In this document: positions 35,963-48,752 of the stretch, in pieces
Layout of the letters: each line of letters opens with the position of its first letter
Position numbering within the stretch: position 1 is the first letter of the stretch
Assembly (NCBI GenBank): GCA_026413225.1
Contig: CM048591.1
Coordinates: 39,525,803 to 39,589,802, forward strand
Direction of reading: 5' to 3'
DNA from: Otis tarda
Lineage: Eukaryota > Chordata > Aves > Otidiformes > Otididae
Length of the DNA stretch: 64,000 bases
Position numbers and translations under genes: made by a program
The notes under the pieces: model-generated
What the model was told of the DNA's origin: nothing
The model's database searches: none
What the model saw: only the letters and a program-made list of their open reading frames with translations

Positions 35963-36715
35963 TCACAGGGCTGCCAGACAGGGCTGCGCTGGGGGCGAGA
36001 CACCCTCTTGGGGAGGCAGCAGGGCTGGGAGCACCCGCGGGGCTGCCCTCCAGCCCCCGGCAGCATGGGCGTCCTGCTGGCCCAGGGGACGACGGGCCTC
36101 TCTGCTGGGCCCTTGCACGGTGACATGTGCACGCTGTTGTGCACGTGTCACTGTGCGGTTTTGGACGGAGCCTCCCAGCATCTGGACCGGCAGCAGCTCT
36201 GCATCCACCCTGCTGTTGGTGGGGATGCCCGTGTTGGTGTTCTCTGCCACGGCTGCCTCCAGCACCCTGTTGCCAAAGAGCTCCTCCAGCTCCTGATGGA
36301 CCCAGGACTGCAGGGTCTGGAAGAGCGTTGGATGGTTCTCAAAATGGCTCAACCAGTTTGGGGGCTGGAGGCCGCCCGCAGGATGCCTGGGCACCCCTTC
36401 TGCCACTCGTCCTTGCGCTGCCCCACGGCGATGGAGGTGGTGGGCGCCCTGGGGTCTGGGAGCTCCTGCGGCCTGGCGGACAATGACTGATGATGTCCCA
36501 GGTGGTGTAATGACATGCTCCATGTAGTCATTGTCCGCCCGCACCGAGTGCAAGATGGATAGGATCCTCCTCTTGCAGAGGGGGCACTCGGGTTTGGTTT
36601 CAGCCCACCGCAAGATGCACAGATAGCAGAACTGGTGGAGGCATGGCATCACGTAGCTGACCTCCTCCCAGCTGTCCAGGCATATTGGACAGCGGTCCTT
36701 CAGCTCTGTGGCCAT
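35963..36715 (-). CDS. TOPORS-like RING-finger E3 ligase, short form (unit 3)
   Basis: Protein identical to units 1 and 2. The frame is open upstream to the acceptor at 36801, as in unit 2 (6 G run). Downstream, the C/G run is 6 C plus 5 G, so the alternative frame continues uninterrupted to a stop at 35706. It ends in a basic tail (RPLKRKTG, NKKSAPRR) that would suit a nuclear protein. This copy is the first in the window to keep both the RING frame and the full tail frame, offset by two bases from each other. Confidence 0.75.
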   Translation of the reverse strand: MATELKDRCPICLDSWEEVSYVMPCLHQFCYLCILRWAETKPECPLCKRRILSILHSVRADNDYMEHVITPPGTSSVIVRQAAGAPRPQGAHHLHRRGAAQGRVAEGVPRHPAGGLQPPNWLSHFENHPTLFQTLQSWVHQELEELFGNRVLEAAVAENTNTGIPTNSRVDAELLPVQMLGGSVQNRTVTRAQQRAHVTVQGPSREARRPLGQQDAHAAGGWRAAPRVLPALLPPQEGVSPPAQPCLAAL

Positions 36716-36734
36716 GCTCTCCACTGGCTGCGGT

Positions 36735-37259
36735 GGGCTGGGGGGAGCTGGGGATGTTGAGCCGCTCCCTCTCCCTGGTGCCGCAGCAGCGGGTGTCACG
36801 CTAGAAAAGGAAGAGAGGCCACCGTCACTGGTTGGCCCGGGTAGAGGTGGAAGAAATGCCCAGGTCCCTCAAGAAGGAAGCCCTCCCAGCTCCCCGGCCA
36901 GCTCACCTCTGCTGCTGCGAGCGCACCGCCTGGGTATCCCGGCTGCCTGAACCTGGCAGGGCCGGGGAAAATCCTGCCCCGGCTCTGGGGTCGGGGCTGG
37001 GGGAGCTGGGGATGTTGAGCCGCTCCCTCTCCCTGGTGCCGCAGCAGCAGGTGTCACGCTAGAAAAGGAAGAGAGGCCACCATCACTGGTTGGCCCGGGT
37101 GGAGGTGGAAGAAATGCCCAGGTCCCTCAAGAAGGAAACCCTCCCAGCTCCCCGGCCAGCTCACCTCTGCTGCTGCGAGCGCACCTCCTGGGGATCCCGG
37201 CTGCCTGAACCTGGCAGGGCCGGGAAAAATCCTCCAGTCCTGCACTGGCTCTGGGGTCG
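36735..37259 (-). repeat. Duplicated exon-intron leader module (unit 3)
   Basis: Predicted introns 36801-36906 and 37059-37164. The second copy reads 'ggtggaggtgg' where units 1, 2 and 7 read 'ggtgggggtgg'. Confidence 0.7.
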
Positions 37260-37851
37260 CACACGGAGAGCTGCAACGAGCAACTCCCCGAGCACGACAC
37301 CAGCACCGACGGCCTCACTCAGCACTCCAGCCTCGCCAACTGCTCAGCTGGAGTCTGGGCACGAGCCCACCGCGTGAGACTCAGCACCCGCTCGTAGGCA
37401 CTGAGGGTGTCCTGGTCACAATCCATTGCTCAGGGATGTTCCAAGCTGTTGCTAGGTGACATCAGAGTCCTTCACCTGGACACGTCTCCGTCCATCTCTT
37501 GGTGACAACAAAACCTGTTGCCAAAATTGGGGGCTCGATGGCATCAGAACCCATCACTTGGGCAAATCGCTGTCCACTGGTCAGGGACATCACAACAGGC
37601 TGTCCTCATCCACAGCGCTTGCCCTGGCAGCACTGCTGCCCCGGCACACACGTCTGGGCTTACCAGAATGCCACTGCCCACTCCATCCCCTCCATCTCTT
37701 GTCTTGTTCTCGGCATCGGTGTTTCACGCCGGTCACCGAGGCCTCGGCCCTGTCTTCTTGGGGCCCCGTCATGTCACTCTGGCTGTGGCAGGTGTCTCCA
37801 GGCACATATGGCAAGAGGGCTCACTGGCCAACACAGCCTTGACGTCTTCAT

Positions 37852-37942
37852 TTTAAAGTTAAAGCCTGTTCTGAATGGCATTTTCCAAATGCCTCTTTTT
37901 AATGCGCTGATAGGCACGAAGCATCGACCAGGACTCTAGGAC
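37852..37942 (-). mobile_element. CR1: CR1-like tail fragment B (unit 3)
   Basis: Unchanged from unit 1; the following A run is 11 A. Confidence 0.65.
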
Positions 37943-38220
37943 CACTTCAGGTCACATTATAGGTGATGTTAAAAAAAAAAAGTTTCTCAAATTAATTATA
38001 AGATTGTAGAGGCTATTCGGCACAGTTCCCCTTGTACTTCGTCTTCCAAAGAACACTGATTTTGGAAGAAAACGTTGCACTGTTACTTCAGCCTCAGTGA
38101 GAAAGTAAATGAGAAGGAGTGTCAAAGGAACCCAGCTATGTAGACTCATACTAAGAGCAGACTTGGAGAATCAGCAATCAGCTAACCTACAGCTGGAGTT
38201 CGTACCACTGGTCACCACCC

Positions 38221-38791
38221 TGTAGGCCTAGCCATTCAGCAAGTTTTCAGTCCACCTCACTCTCTGTTCTACTTCATCAGCTTCTCTACAAGGATCTTAC
38301 AGCACACAGTGTCAAAAGCCTTACTGAAATCTAGACAGTATCCACTGTCCTCCCCTCGTCTGCCAGGCCAGTCATTTAATCGGAGACATTTATTAAGTTG
38401 ATCAACCATGACTCCCCCTTGCTGAACCATTTTGACTATGCCTGATGATCTTTGTGTCCTTCATGAGCCTGGAAATGGTTTCCAGGACTAGCTGCTCCAT
38501 CACCTCCCCAGAGACTGAGGTGAGACTGACTAGCCTGTTGGTCCTTGGCCAGTTCTCCTTTCTGCCCTTCTTGGAGATAGGAGTCGCTTTTCTCAGGTCC
38601 TCAGGTACTACTCCCAGTGACCATGATTGATAAAAGATTGTTGAGAGCGGCCTCACAATGACGTCAGACAGCTCCCTCAGCCTTCAGGAGTGCATCCTAT
38701 CAGTGCTGATGGACTTCTGTGTGACCAGTTTGCTTAAGCATTTATTCAGTGACCTGGTCCTCTTCAACCAAGGGCACGTCTTCATTTCTCC
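38221..38791 (-). pseudogene. CR1: CR1 reverse-transcriptase fragment (unit 3)
   Basis: Longest open part 38402-38656. Same breaks as in unit 1. Confidence 0.88.
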
Positions 38792-41329
38792 AGACTTTCC
38801 CTCTGGGACGTGGAATTCCTGAAGGCCTGAGACTATCAAGAGTAACACAAACCCAATTAAAACAGTCTCTCTGTATTGTGAATACTGACTGAGCAGTGAG
38901 TGGAACACCCACTCCTTCATGCCGTAAATGTTCTGCCATAGGCAATACATAGATAGCACTTCAAATGTATTTACATATGCTTTTGAATAACCCTCCAAAA
39001 TGTTATTAGATGTACATATTCAAAAGGTGGTTAGCTGGTTGCTCTTAATTTCCTTATTTTGGTACCTTTCGTACAGATACGCAAGAGAACAGAAGGTGAT
39101 TTTAGTACGGATTTGAGCTTATTTGAGGTCTCACACAAGTGAAAGACTATTGCACAGCGCTGTACCACCAGGACGGTATGTGAGATGACCTTCGTGCCAC
39201 TCTATTTCTCTCTCAGAAAGAACTGATGTTTCTTTCTTGAGGAGGGGCGTAAGTTGCTCTGCATCAATATTTTTGCATGTCTTGATCTACTTATTTTAAG
39301 TGGCAGTCCGCTCTCTACTCACCTGCTGGTAGGTCCCATGTTTACTCTGACATTACCGATAGTTCATTTAAATCTCTCCTCATAGTTGTTTCTGAGCAGT
39401 CTGTTCAAGCGTTTCTCTCCTCCATGCCACTGTCAGCAGTGCAGACTGTTTCATTATTTGATACCGTAGCCCAAAACATGCAGAAGGTGCTGGAACCATA
39501 TTAGGAACCGATTTGGAAAGAAGTTAATTGTGGTGCAGGAATGTATACTGAGTCTGTGACAGGAAACTATTGTATCAGAAGGCTTTATCCTGAGGAGGTA
39601 GAGCTCTAAAATATTCCTGAAATGATAAATTATGCTCTGATGTATATTGTAGCATTTTTTATAAGAAAGGTTGTAACTTTCACAGTGGTTGTGCTCAATT
39701 TGTTTAATAATCCGACAGCTCTAGCAGCAGAAGGTTTTTATCTTTCATTTAAAAAACACGTACTTGGAGCACGTGCCTCGGTCGGTTCTGGGATCTGGTC
39801 TTAATTACTTAGGAAATCTTTTACAGAAAGACAGAAGTAATTCTAGACTATTTAACAAGCAGGTTTCACTGAAGCAAAATGCCTTTATGTGACGCACTGT
39901 GTCTTGTCACAGGCCTGGAGAGCCATTTACTGCCAACTGCAAGCTGCTGTGCTGGGGTTCCTGTTCTGTGCAGCCGTAGTTGCAGCAGAGGACTGCACAG
40001 TGTTTAGACCAGGTCTGTGATTTACTTATCCTGAGAGGTGGTCCCCACTTACTTCCAAGTCGAGAACAAATATTAGGCAGCCTCTCTACTGCCTGCCTCT
40101 GTGTGCTGCTCTTCTTGGCTCATTTATTAGGGAATACTTCTGGGCTGCAAGAGAGATCGTCTGTCTCGACAGACTCTTTACAGGGTGGCTTTTTTCAAAG
40201 CAGAAGAGAAGGCTTTATTAGGATGGGAGCTGCAGGAAGCAAGTGTGTTAGAGATGTGTATTTTGATAGGGTTAGGAGCAGGGGGTTTTTTTCTGTCAGT
40301 TTGTAAGAGGATAACTGGGACTTCTCTGAGCTTGTAGGTGTAAGTAAGACCTTAGGTTTAACTGCCTGCTCGTTGATGTTTCACCTCTGAATCTATTGTC
40401 TCTTGTTCTGGTTCCTTTCTTTGAGATTATATTGTATTTATCATAGTCTAATTCGGTTTCCAGTAAAGTATCAAGTGTAAAGATATGGTGAAGTAAGACT
40501 GAAACGTGACCTTTGTGCGGCACCTGAATTCCGGTAGGACTCAACCTGCTGTTTCTGCTGCCTGCCCTTTCCCGCTGTCCTGCCTGAGACAAGCAGGAGT
40601 GTCGTTTTCACGGAGGCAGCAGTACTGTGAATATGTATATTGTTGGCTGTGAAGAAGAAGTGGTGATGTTAAATATTGATTTGTGTCAGGCTGGTATCTT
40701 GAGAAAGAAAAGCACGCTCCCAGAATTCAAAGAAAAATATTGTCATAATCAAGGGTTCAGGCCATAGATTTCAGGCTCTGTCAGGGAAAAGTGTTTGTAT
40801 TCAAGGACTGGTGTGGACCTGTGTCCACCAGGATTGTGATAGCATGAAATGAAGTCTGTCTTTATGTAGTTTTGGGTGTAGTCTACCCAGAAAAAAATAT
40901 TTATAAGGAATAGCTGTTGGCTGACTTTTCTACAAAAACCAGTGAGCAAATACAGGTGACAGTAAACAGGTAATTCCAGACTGTCAGATGTCTGCTTGCG
41001 TGTTTTCAGTGCTGGAGTGTGCCGCTGCCTGCTTCTTTAGTTGTCCTTTTCCATACGTGAGTGTCATAGAGGTACTGTTTCACCTGTGGTGGCATCTCCT
41101 CCTGCTCTTCTGGGGAAAACGAGAGAGAATCTCTCTAAAATCTGAATGACGGTATATAATCTCAAAAAATGGATTAAGAATCTGCCTGAAGACGTGCAAG
41201 ACCACAACAGTGATCGTAACTGTGATGTGATTGTAAAGTGATGTAGTGTGAAGTCCATCCCTCAGTAACAACAGAACCTGTCACTCGGGGGTTCAATGGC
41301 AATAAGCACTCCAGGCCTGACCAGAAGGT

Positions 41330-41505
41330 AAAGCCTGTTGTGAAGGGCGTTGTCCAAGTACCTCCTTTCAAGGCACTGACAGGCACGGGGCATGGACCGG
41401 CTGGCTCTAGGGAGCCTGTTCCAGTGTCTGACCGGCCTCTTGGTAAAGAAAGGTTTCCTAATATCAAGTCTGAACCTCCTCTGATGCAGCTTTGAACCAC
41501 TGCCA
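41330..41505 (-). mobile_element. CR1: CR1 tail fragment A (unit 4)
   Basis: Same fragment as in unit 1. Confidence 0.85.
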
Positions 41506-41987
41506 TGCAGCCCAGCGCTGGATCGCAGCGGGGAGAGCTCAGCACCTCCCTCTCCTCTTCCTCTCCTCGATGCAGAGAGCAGCACCGAGTCATGACTCCA
41601 CGCAAGATGAGGGATTTGTGTGCTGCCGTGGCGAGGCTGTGCTGGGCAGTGCAGGCTGGTAAGGAGAGCAGAGCTCTGGGACACAGGAGCAGAGGGTGCA
41701 CTGAGGAGGCCAGGCCTGGGGTGATGAGTGGTGGGGCACGCGCTGGCCCTGGAGAGCCCCCAGCTGGAAACTTCTGCTCTGGAACCAGCTGCAGAGGTGC
41801 AGGCCTGGATCTGGGCAGCACCTGCCTTTGTGGGGAGCAATGAAATAGTACGGGGCACACATAGAAGGACCCCTCAGCGTTACATGCCAGCTGTCTCAGC
41901 AAAAAAAAAAAACCTAAAAAAGGGTGAGGATAGCAAGGCCGCCTGCACTGTTAGTGACACTGACACTTTTTCTGTAGTTTCAATGCA

Positions 41988-41993
41988 TTTATT
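41988..41993 (-). promoter_or_regulatory. AATAAA polyadenylation signal (unit 4)
   Basis: 369 nt beyond the CDS stop, minus strand. Confidence 0.5.
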
Positions 41994-42356
41994 TTACTTG
42001 GATAATTGGGTTTGGGGGGCTGGGAGCCCTTGAGGGCTGGCAGATGTCCCAGCCAATGGTGTGGTCTTGTTTTGGTCATGCCCTGAGGCACCCTCCACGG
42101 TCACCGGCGTGGTGCTGATTTCTTGTTGTCTGGAGAGGCCTCAGAGCTGCCAGTCTTCCTCTTTAGGGGTCGCCGTGGCCCCCGGGGGAGCGTTTACTGC
42201 CCCAGCTGGAAGTGGAGGGCCCAGGCACAGCCTCCTGTGGCTGCACCCGGGCCTCTTCTTGCTCCGCAGAGGTGGCAATGGGAGCAGAGGGGTGGCTGCC
42301 AGGACTCCCGCCAGTGGCAGTGGGTGAGGCGCCGGGGAGCTCCTCCCCACCAGATC

Positions 42357-43109
42357 TCACAGGGCTGCCAGACAGGGCTGCGCTGGGGGCGAGACACCCT
42401 CTTGGGGAGGCAGCAGGGCTGGGAGCACCCGCGGGGCTGCCCTCCAGCCCCCGGCAGCATGGGCGTCCTGCTGGCCCAGGGGACGACGGGCCTCTCTGCT
42501 GGGCCCTTGCACGGTGACATGTGCACGCTGTTGTGCACGTGTCACTGTGCGGTTTTGGACGGAGCCTCCCAGCATCTGGACCGGCAGCAGCTCTGCATCC
42601 ACCCTGCTGTTGGTGGGGATGCCCGTGTTGGTGTTCTCTGCCACAGCTGCCTCCAGCACCCTGTTGCCAAAGAGCTCCTCCAGCTCCTGATGGACCCAGG
42701 ACTGCAGGGTCTGGAAGAGCGTTGGATGGTTCTCAAAATGGCTCAACCAGTTTGGGGGCTGGAGGCCGCCCGCAGGATGCCTGGGCACCCCTTCTGCCAC
42801 TCGTCCTTGCGCTGCCCCACGGCGATGGAGGTGGTGGGCGCCCTGGGGTCTGGGAGCTCCTGCGGCCTGGCGGACAATGACTGATGATGTCCCAGGTGGT
42901 GTAATGACATGCTCCATGTAGTCATTGTCCGCCCGCACCGAGTGCAAGATGGATAGGATCCTCCTCTTGCAGAGGGGGCACTCGGGTTTGGTTTCAGCCC
43001 ACCGCAAGATGCACAGATAGCAGAACTGGTGGAGGCATGGCATCACGTAGCTGACCTCCTCCCAGCTGTCCAGGCATATTGGACAGCGGTCCTTCAGCTC
43101 TGTGGCCAT
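42357..43109 (-). CDS. TOPORS-like RING-finger E3 ligase, short form (unit 4)
   Basis: Protein identical to unit 1, with one silent change at 42645. Upstream of the ATG the frame is open to the acceptor at 43195, but its residues differ (SNPPKPVES instead of SPPQPVES) because of clustered substitutions. The C/G run downstream is 5 C plus 5 G, as in unit 1, so the alternative tail frame is broken. Confidence 0.75.
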   Translation of the reverse strand: MATELKDRCPICLDSWEEVSYVMPCLHQFCYLCILRWAETKPECPLCKRRILSILHSVRADNDYMEHVITPPGTSSVIVRQAAGAPRPQGAHHLHRRGAAQGRVAEGVPRHPAGGLQPPNWLSHFENHPTLFQTLQSWVHQELEELFGNRVLEAAVAENTNTGIPTNSRVDAELLPVQMLGGSVQNRTVTRAQQRAHVTVQGPSREARRPLGQQDAHAAGGWRAAPRVLPALLPPQEGVSPPAQPCLAAL

Positions 43110-43128
43110 GCTCTCCACTGGCTTCGGT

Positions 43129-43654
43129 GGGTTGGAGGGAGCTGGGGATGTTGAGCCGCTCCCTCTCCCTGGTGCCGCAGCAGCGGGTGTCACGCTAGAA
43201 AAGGAAGAGAGGCCACCGTCACTGGTTGGCCCGGGTAGAGGTGGAAGAAATGCCCAGGTCCCTCAAGAAGGAAGCCCTCCCAGCTCCCCGGCCAGCTCAC
43301 CTCTGCTGCTGCGAGCGCACCGCCTGGGTATCCCGGCTGCCTGAACCTGGCAGGGCCGGGGAAAATCCTGCCCCGGCTCTGGGGTCGGGGCTGGGGGGAG
43401 CTGGGGATGTTGAGCCGCTCCCTCTCCCTGGTGCCGCAGCAGCAGGTGTCACGCTAGAAAAGGAAGAGAGGCCACCATCACTGGTTGGCCCGGGTGGAGG
43501 TGGTAGAAATGCCCAGGTCCCTCAAGAAGGAAACCCTCCCAGCTCCCCGGCCAGCTCACCTCTGCTGCTGCGAGCGCACCTCCTGGGGATCCCGGCTGCC
43601 TGAACCTGGCAGGGCCGGGAAAAATCCTCCAGTCCTGCACTGGCTCTGGGGTCG
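43129..43654 (-). repeat. Duplicated exon-intron leader module (unit 4)
   Basis: Predicted introns 43195-43300 and 43454-43559. The second G run has 6 G. A private 'ggtggtagaa' occurs near 43500. Confidence 0.7.
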
Positions 43655-44246
43655 CACACGGAGAGCTGCAACGAGCAACTCCCCGAGCACGACACCAGCA
43701 CCGACGGCCTCACTCAGCACTCCAGCCTCGCCAACTGCTCAGCTGGAGTCTGGGCACGAGCCCACCGCGTGAGACTCAGCACCCGCTCGTAGGCACTGAG
43801 GGTGTCCTGGTCACAATCCATTGCTCAGGGATGTTCCAAGCTGTTGCTAGGTGACATCAGAGTCCTTCACCTGGACACGTCTCCGTCCATCTCTTGGTGA
43901 CAACAAAACCTGTTGCCAAAATTGGGGGCTCGATGGCATCAGAACCCATCACTTGGGCAAATCGCTGTCCACTGGTCAGGGACATCACAACAGGCTGTCC
44001 TCATCCACAGCGCTTGCCCTGGCAGCACTGCTGCCCCGGCACACACGTCTGGGCTTACCAGAATGCCACTGCCCACTCCATCCCCTCCATCTCTTGTCTT
44101 GTTCTCGGCATCGGTGTTTCACGCCGGTCACCGAGGCCTCGGCCCTGTCTTCTTGGGGCCCCGTCATGTCACTCTGGCTGTGGCAGGTGTCTCCAGGCAC
44201 ATATGGCAAGAGGGCTCACTGGCCAACACAGCCTTGACGTCTTCAT

Positions 44247-44337
44247 TTTAAAGTTAAAGCCTGTTCTGAATGGCATTTTCCAAATGCCTCTTTTTAATGC
44301 GCTGATAGGCACGAAGCATCGACCAGGACTCTAGGAC
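44247..44337 (-). mobile_element. CR1: CR1-like tail fragment B (unit 4)
   Basis: Unchanged from unit 1; the following A run is the longest of this site in the window. Confidence 0.65.
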
Positions 44338-44618
44338 CACTTCAGGTCACATTATAGGTGATGTTAAAAAAAAAAAAAAGTTTCTCAAATTAATTATAAG
44401 ATTGTAGAGGCTATTCGGCACAGTTCCCCTTGTACTTCGTCTTCCAAAGAACACTGATTTTGGAAGAAAACGTTGCACTGTTACTTCAGCCTCAGTGAGA
44501 AAGTAAATGAGAAGGAGTGTCAAAGGAACCCAGCTATGTAGACTCATACTAAGAGGAGACTTGGAGAATCAGCAATCAGCTAACCTACAGCTGGAGTTCG
44601 TACCACTGGTCACCACCC

Positions 44619-45189
44619 TGTAGGCCTAGCCATTCAGCAAGTTTTCAGTCCACCTCACTCTCTGTTCTACTTCATCAGCTTCTCTACAAGGATCTTACAG
44701 CACACAGTGTCAAAAGCCTTACTGAAATCTAGACAGTATCCACTGTCCTCCCCTCGTCTGCCAGGCCAGTCATTTAATCGGAGACATTTATTAAGTTGAT
44801 CAACCATGACTCCCCCTTGCTGAACCATTTTGACTATGCCTGATGATCTTTGTGTCCTTCATGAGCCTGGAAATGGTTTCCAGGACTAGCTGCTCCATCA
44901 CCTCCCCAGAGACTGAGGTGAGACTGACTAGCCTGTTGGTCCTTGGCCAGTTCTCCTTTCTGCCCTTCTTGGAGATAGGAGTCGCTTTTCTCAGGTCCTC
45001 AGGTACTACTCCCAGTGACCATGATTGATAAAAGATTGTTGAGAGCAGCCTCACAATGACGTCAGACAGCTCCCTCAGCCTTCAGGAGTGCATCCTATCA
45101 GTGCTGATGGACTTCTGTGTGACCAGTTTGCTTAAGCATTTATTCAGTGACCTGGTCCTCTTCAACCAAGGGCACGTCTTCATTTCTCC
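44619..45189 (-). pseudogene. CR1: CR1 reverse-transcriptase fragment (unit 4)
   Basis: Longest open part 44800-45054, with one private substitution ('gagagcagcc' for 'gagagcggcc') near 45045. Confidence 0.88.
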
Positions 45190-47727
45190 AGACTTTCCCT
45201 CTGGGACGTGGAATTCCTGAAGGCCTGAGACTATCAAGAGTAACACAAACCCAATTAAAACAGTCTCTCTGTATTGTGAATACTGACTGAGCAGTGAGTG
45301 GAACACCCACTCCTTCATGCCGTAAATGTTCTGCCATAGGCAATACATAGATAGCACTTCAAATGTATTTACATATGCTTTTGAATAACCCTCCAAAATG
45401 TTATTAGATGTACATATTCAAAAGGTGGTTAGCTGGTTGCTCTTAATTTCCTTATTTTGGTACCTTTCGTACAGATACGCAAGAGAACAGAAGGTGATTT
45501 TAGTACGGATTTGAGCTTATTTGAGGTCTCACACAAGTGAAAGACTATTGCACAGCGCTGTACCACCAGGACGGTATGTGAGATGACCTTCGTGCCACTC
45601 TATTTCTCTCTCAGAAAGAACTGATGTTTCTTTCTTGAGGAGGGGCGTAAGTTGCTCTGCATCAATATTTTTGCATGTCTTGATCTACTTATTTTAAGTG
45701 GCAGTCCGCTCTCTACTCACCTGCTGGTAGGTCCCATGTTTACTCTGACATTACCGATAGTTCATTTAAATCTCTCCTCATAGTTGTTTCTGAGCAGTCT
45801 GTTCAAGCGTTTCTCTCCTCCATGCCACTGTCAGCAGTGCAGACTGTTTCATTATTTGATACCGTAGCCCAAAACATGCAGAAGGTGCTGGAACCATATT
45901 AGGAACCGATTTGGAAAGAAGTTAATTGTGGTGCAGGAATGTATACTGAGTCTGTGACAGGAAACTATTGTATCAGAAGGCTTTATCCTGAGGAGGTAGA
46001 GCTCTAAAATATTCCTGAAATGATAAATTATGCTCTGATGTATATTGTAGCATTTTTTATAAGAAAGGTTGTAACTTTCACAGTGGTTGTGCTCAATTTG
46101 TTTAATAATCCGACAGCTCTAGCAGCAGAAGGTTTTTATCTTTCATTTAAAAAACACGTACTTGGAGCACGTGCCTCGGTCGGTTCTGGGATCTGGTCTT
46201 AATTACTTAGGAAATCTTTTACAGAAAGACAGAAGTAATTCTAGACTATTTAACAAGCAGGTTTCACTGAAGCAAAATGCCTTTATGTGACGCACTGTGT
46301 CTTGTCACAGGCCTGGAGAGCCATTTACTGCCAACTGCAAGCTGCTGTGCTGGGGTTCCTGTTCTGTGCAGCCGTAGTTGCAGCAGAGGACTGCACAGTG
46401 TTTAGACCAGGTCTGTGATTTACTTATCCTGAGAGGTGGTCCCCACTTACTTCCAAGTCGAGAACAAATATTAGGCAGCCTCTCTACTGCCTGCCTCTGT
46501 GTGCTGCTCTTCTTGGCTCATTTATTAGGGAATACTTCTGGGCTGCAAGAGAGATCGTCTGTCTCGACAGACTCTTTACAGGGTGGCTTTTTTCAAAGCA
46601 GAAGAGAAGGCTTTATTAGGATGGGAGCTGCAGGAAGCAAGTGTGTTAGAGATGTGTATTTTGATAGGGTTAGGAGCAGGGTTTTTTTTTCTGTCAGTTT
46701 GTAAGAGGATAACTGGGACTTCTCTGAGCTTGTAGGTGTAAGTAAGACCTTAGGTTTAACTGCCTGCTCGTTGATGTTTCACCTCTGAATCTATTGTCTC
46801 TTGTTCTGGTTCCTTTCTTTGAGATTATATTGTATTTATCATAGTCTAATTCGGTTTCCAGTAAAGTATCAAGTGTAAAGATATGGTGAAGTAAGACTGA
46901 AACGTGACCTTTGTGCGGCACCTGAATTCCGGTAGGACTCAACCTGCTGTTTCTGCTGCCTGCCCTTTCCCGCTGTCCTGCCTGAGACAAGCAGGAGTGT
47001 CGTTTTCACGGAGGCAGCAGTACTGTGAATATGTATATTGTTGGCTGTGAAGAAGAAGTGGTGATGTTAAATATTGATTTGTGTCAGGCTGGTATCTTGA
47101 GAAAGAAAAGCACGCTCCCAGAATTCAAAGAAAAATATTGTCATAATCAAGGGTTCAGGCCATAGATTTCAGGCTCTGTCAGGGAAAAGTGTTTGTATTC
47201 AAGGACTGGTGTGGACCTGTGTCCACCAGGATTGTGATAGCATGAAATGAAGTCTGTCTTTATGTAGTTTTGGGTGTAGTCTACCCAGAAAAAAATATTT
47301 ATAAGGAATAGCTGTTGGCTGACTTTTCTACAAAAACCAGTGAGCAAATACAGGTGACAGTAAACAGGTAATTCCAGACTGTCAGATGTCTGCTTGCATG
47401 TTTTCAGTGCTGGAGTGTGCCGCTGCCTGCTTCTTTAGTTGTCCTTTTCCATACGTGAGTGTCATAGAGGTACTGTTTCACCTGTGGTGGCATCTCCTCC
47501 TGCTCTTCTGGGGAAAACGAGAGAGAATCTCTCTAAAAACTGAATGACGGTATATAATCTCAAAAAATGGATTAAGAATCTGCCTGAAGACGTGCAAGAC
47601 CACAACAGTGATCGTAACTGTGATGTGATTGTAAAGTGATGTAGTGTGAAGTCCATCCCTCAGTAACAACAGAACCTGTCACTCGGGGGTTCAATGGCAA
47701 TAAGCACTCCAGGCCTGACCAGAAGGT

Positions 47728-47903
47728 AAAGCCTGTTGTGAAGGGCGTTGTCCAAGTACCTCCTTTCAAGGCACTGACAGGCACGGGGCATGGACCGGCT
47801 GGCTCTAGGGAGCCTGTTCCAGTGTCTGACCGGCCTCTTGGTAAAGAAAGGTTTCCTAATATCAAGTCTGAACCTCCTCTGATGCAGCTTTGAACCACTG
47901 CCA
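47728..47903 (-). mobile_element. CR1: CR1 tail fragment A (unit 5)
   Basis: Same fragment as in unit 1. Confidence 0.85.
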
Positions 47904-48382
47904 TGCAGCCCAGCGCTGGATCGCAGCGGGGAGAGCTCAGCACCTCCCTCTCCTCTTCCTCTCCTCGATGCAGAGAGCAGCACCGAGTCATGACTCCACG
48001 CAAGATGAGGGATTTGTGTGCTGCCGTGGCGAGGCTGTGCTGGGCAGTGCAGGCTGGTAAGGAGAGCAGAGCTCTGGGACACAGGAGCAGAGGGTGCACT
48101 GAGGAGGCCAGGCCTGGGGTGATGAGTGGTGGGGCACGCGCTGGCCCTGGAGAGCCCCCAGCTGGAAACTTCTGCTCTGGAACCAGCTGCAGAGGTGCAG
48201 GCCTGGATCTGGGCAGCACCTGCCTTTGTGGGGAGCAATGAAATAGTACGGGGCACACATAGAAGGACCCCTCAGCGTTACATGCCAGCTGTCTCAGCAA
48301 AAAAAAACCTAAAAAAGGGTGAGGATAGCAAGGCCGCCTGCACTGTTAGTGACACTGACACTTTTTCTGTAGTTTCAATGCA

Positions 48383-48388
48383 TTTATT
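48383..48388 (-). promoter_or_regulatory. AATAAA polyadenylation signal (unit 5)
   Basis: 370 nt beyond the CDS stop, minus strand. Confidence 0.5.
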
Positions 48389-48752
48389 TTACTTGGATAA
48401 TTGGGTTTGGGGGGCTGGGAGCCCTTGAGGGCTGGCAGATGTCCCAGCCGATGGTGTGGTCTTGTTTTGGTCATGCCCTGAGGCACCCTCCACGGTCACC
48501 GGCGTGGTGCTGATTTCTTGTTGTCTGGAGAGGCCTCAGAGCTGCCAGTCTTCCTCTTTAGGGGTCGCCGTGGCCCCCCGGGGGAGCGTTTACTGCCCCA
48601 GCTGGAAGTGGAGGGCCCAGGCACAGCCTCCTGTGGCTGCACCCGGGCCTCTTCTTGCTCCGCAGAGGTGGCAATGGGAGCAGAGGGGTGGCTGCCAGGA
48701 CTCCCGCCAGTGGCAGTGGGTGAGGCGCCGGGGAGCTCCTCCCCACCAGATC

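Larger units (their letters stand above)
34749..41141. repeat. Tandem macrosatellite unit 3 (6393 bp)
   Basis: Junction variant aaaaactg. Carries 'gtcgctgtgg' at 35774, shared only with unit 7, and the private 'gcttgcgtgtt' near 41000. The G/T run near 40282 is 5 G then 7 T. Confidence 0.97.
41142..47539. repeat. Tandem macrosatellite unit 4 (6398 bp)
   Basis: Junction variant aaaatctg. The most distinctive stretch is a cluster of substitutions at 43124-43138, just upstream of the RING start codon. 'aagaggagac' near 44552 replaces the 'aagagcagac' of units 1-3 and is shared with units 5-7. Confidence 0.97.
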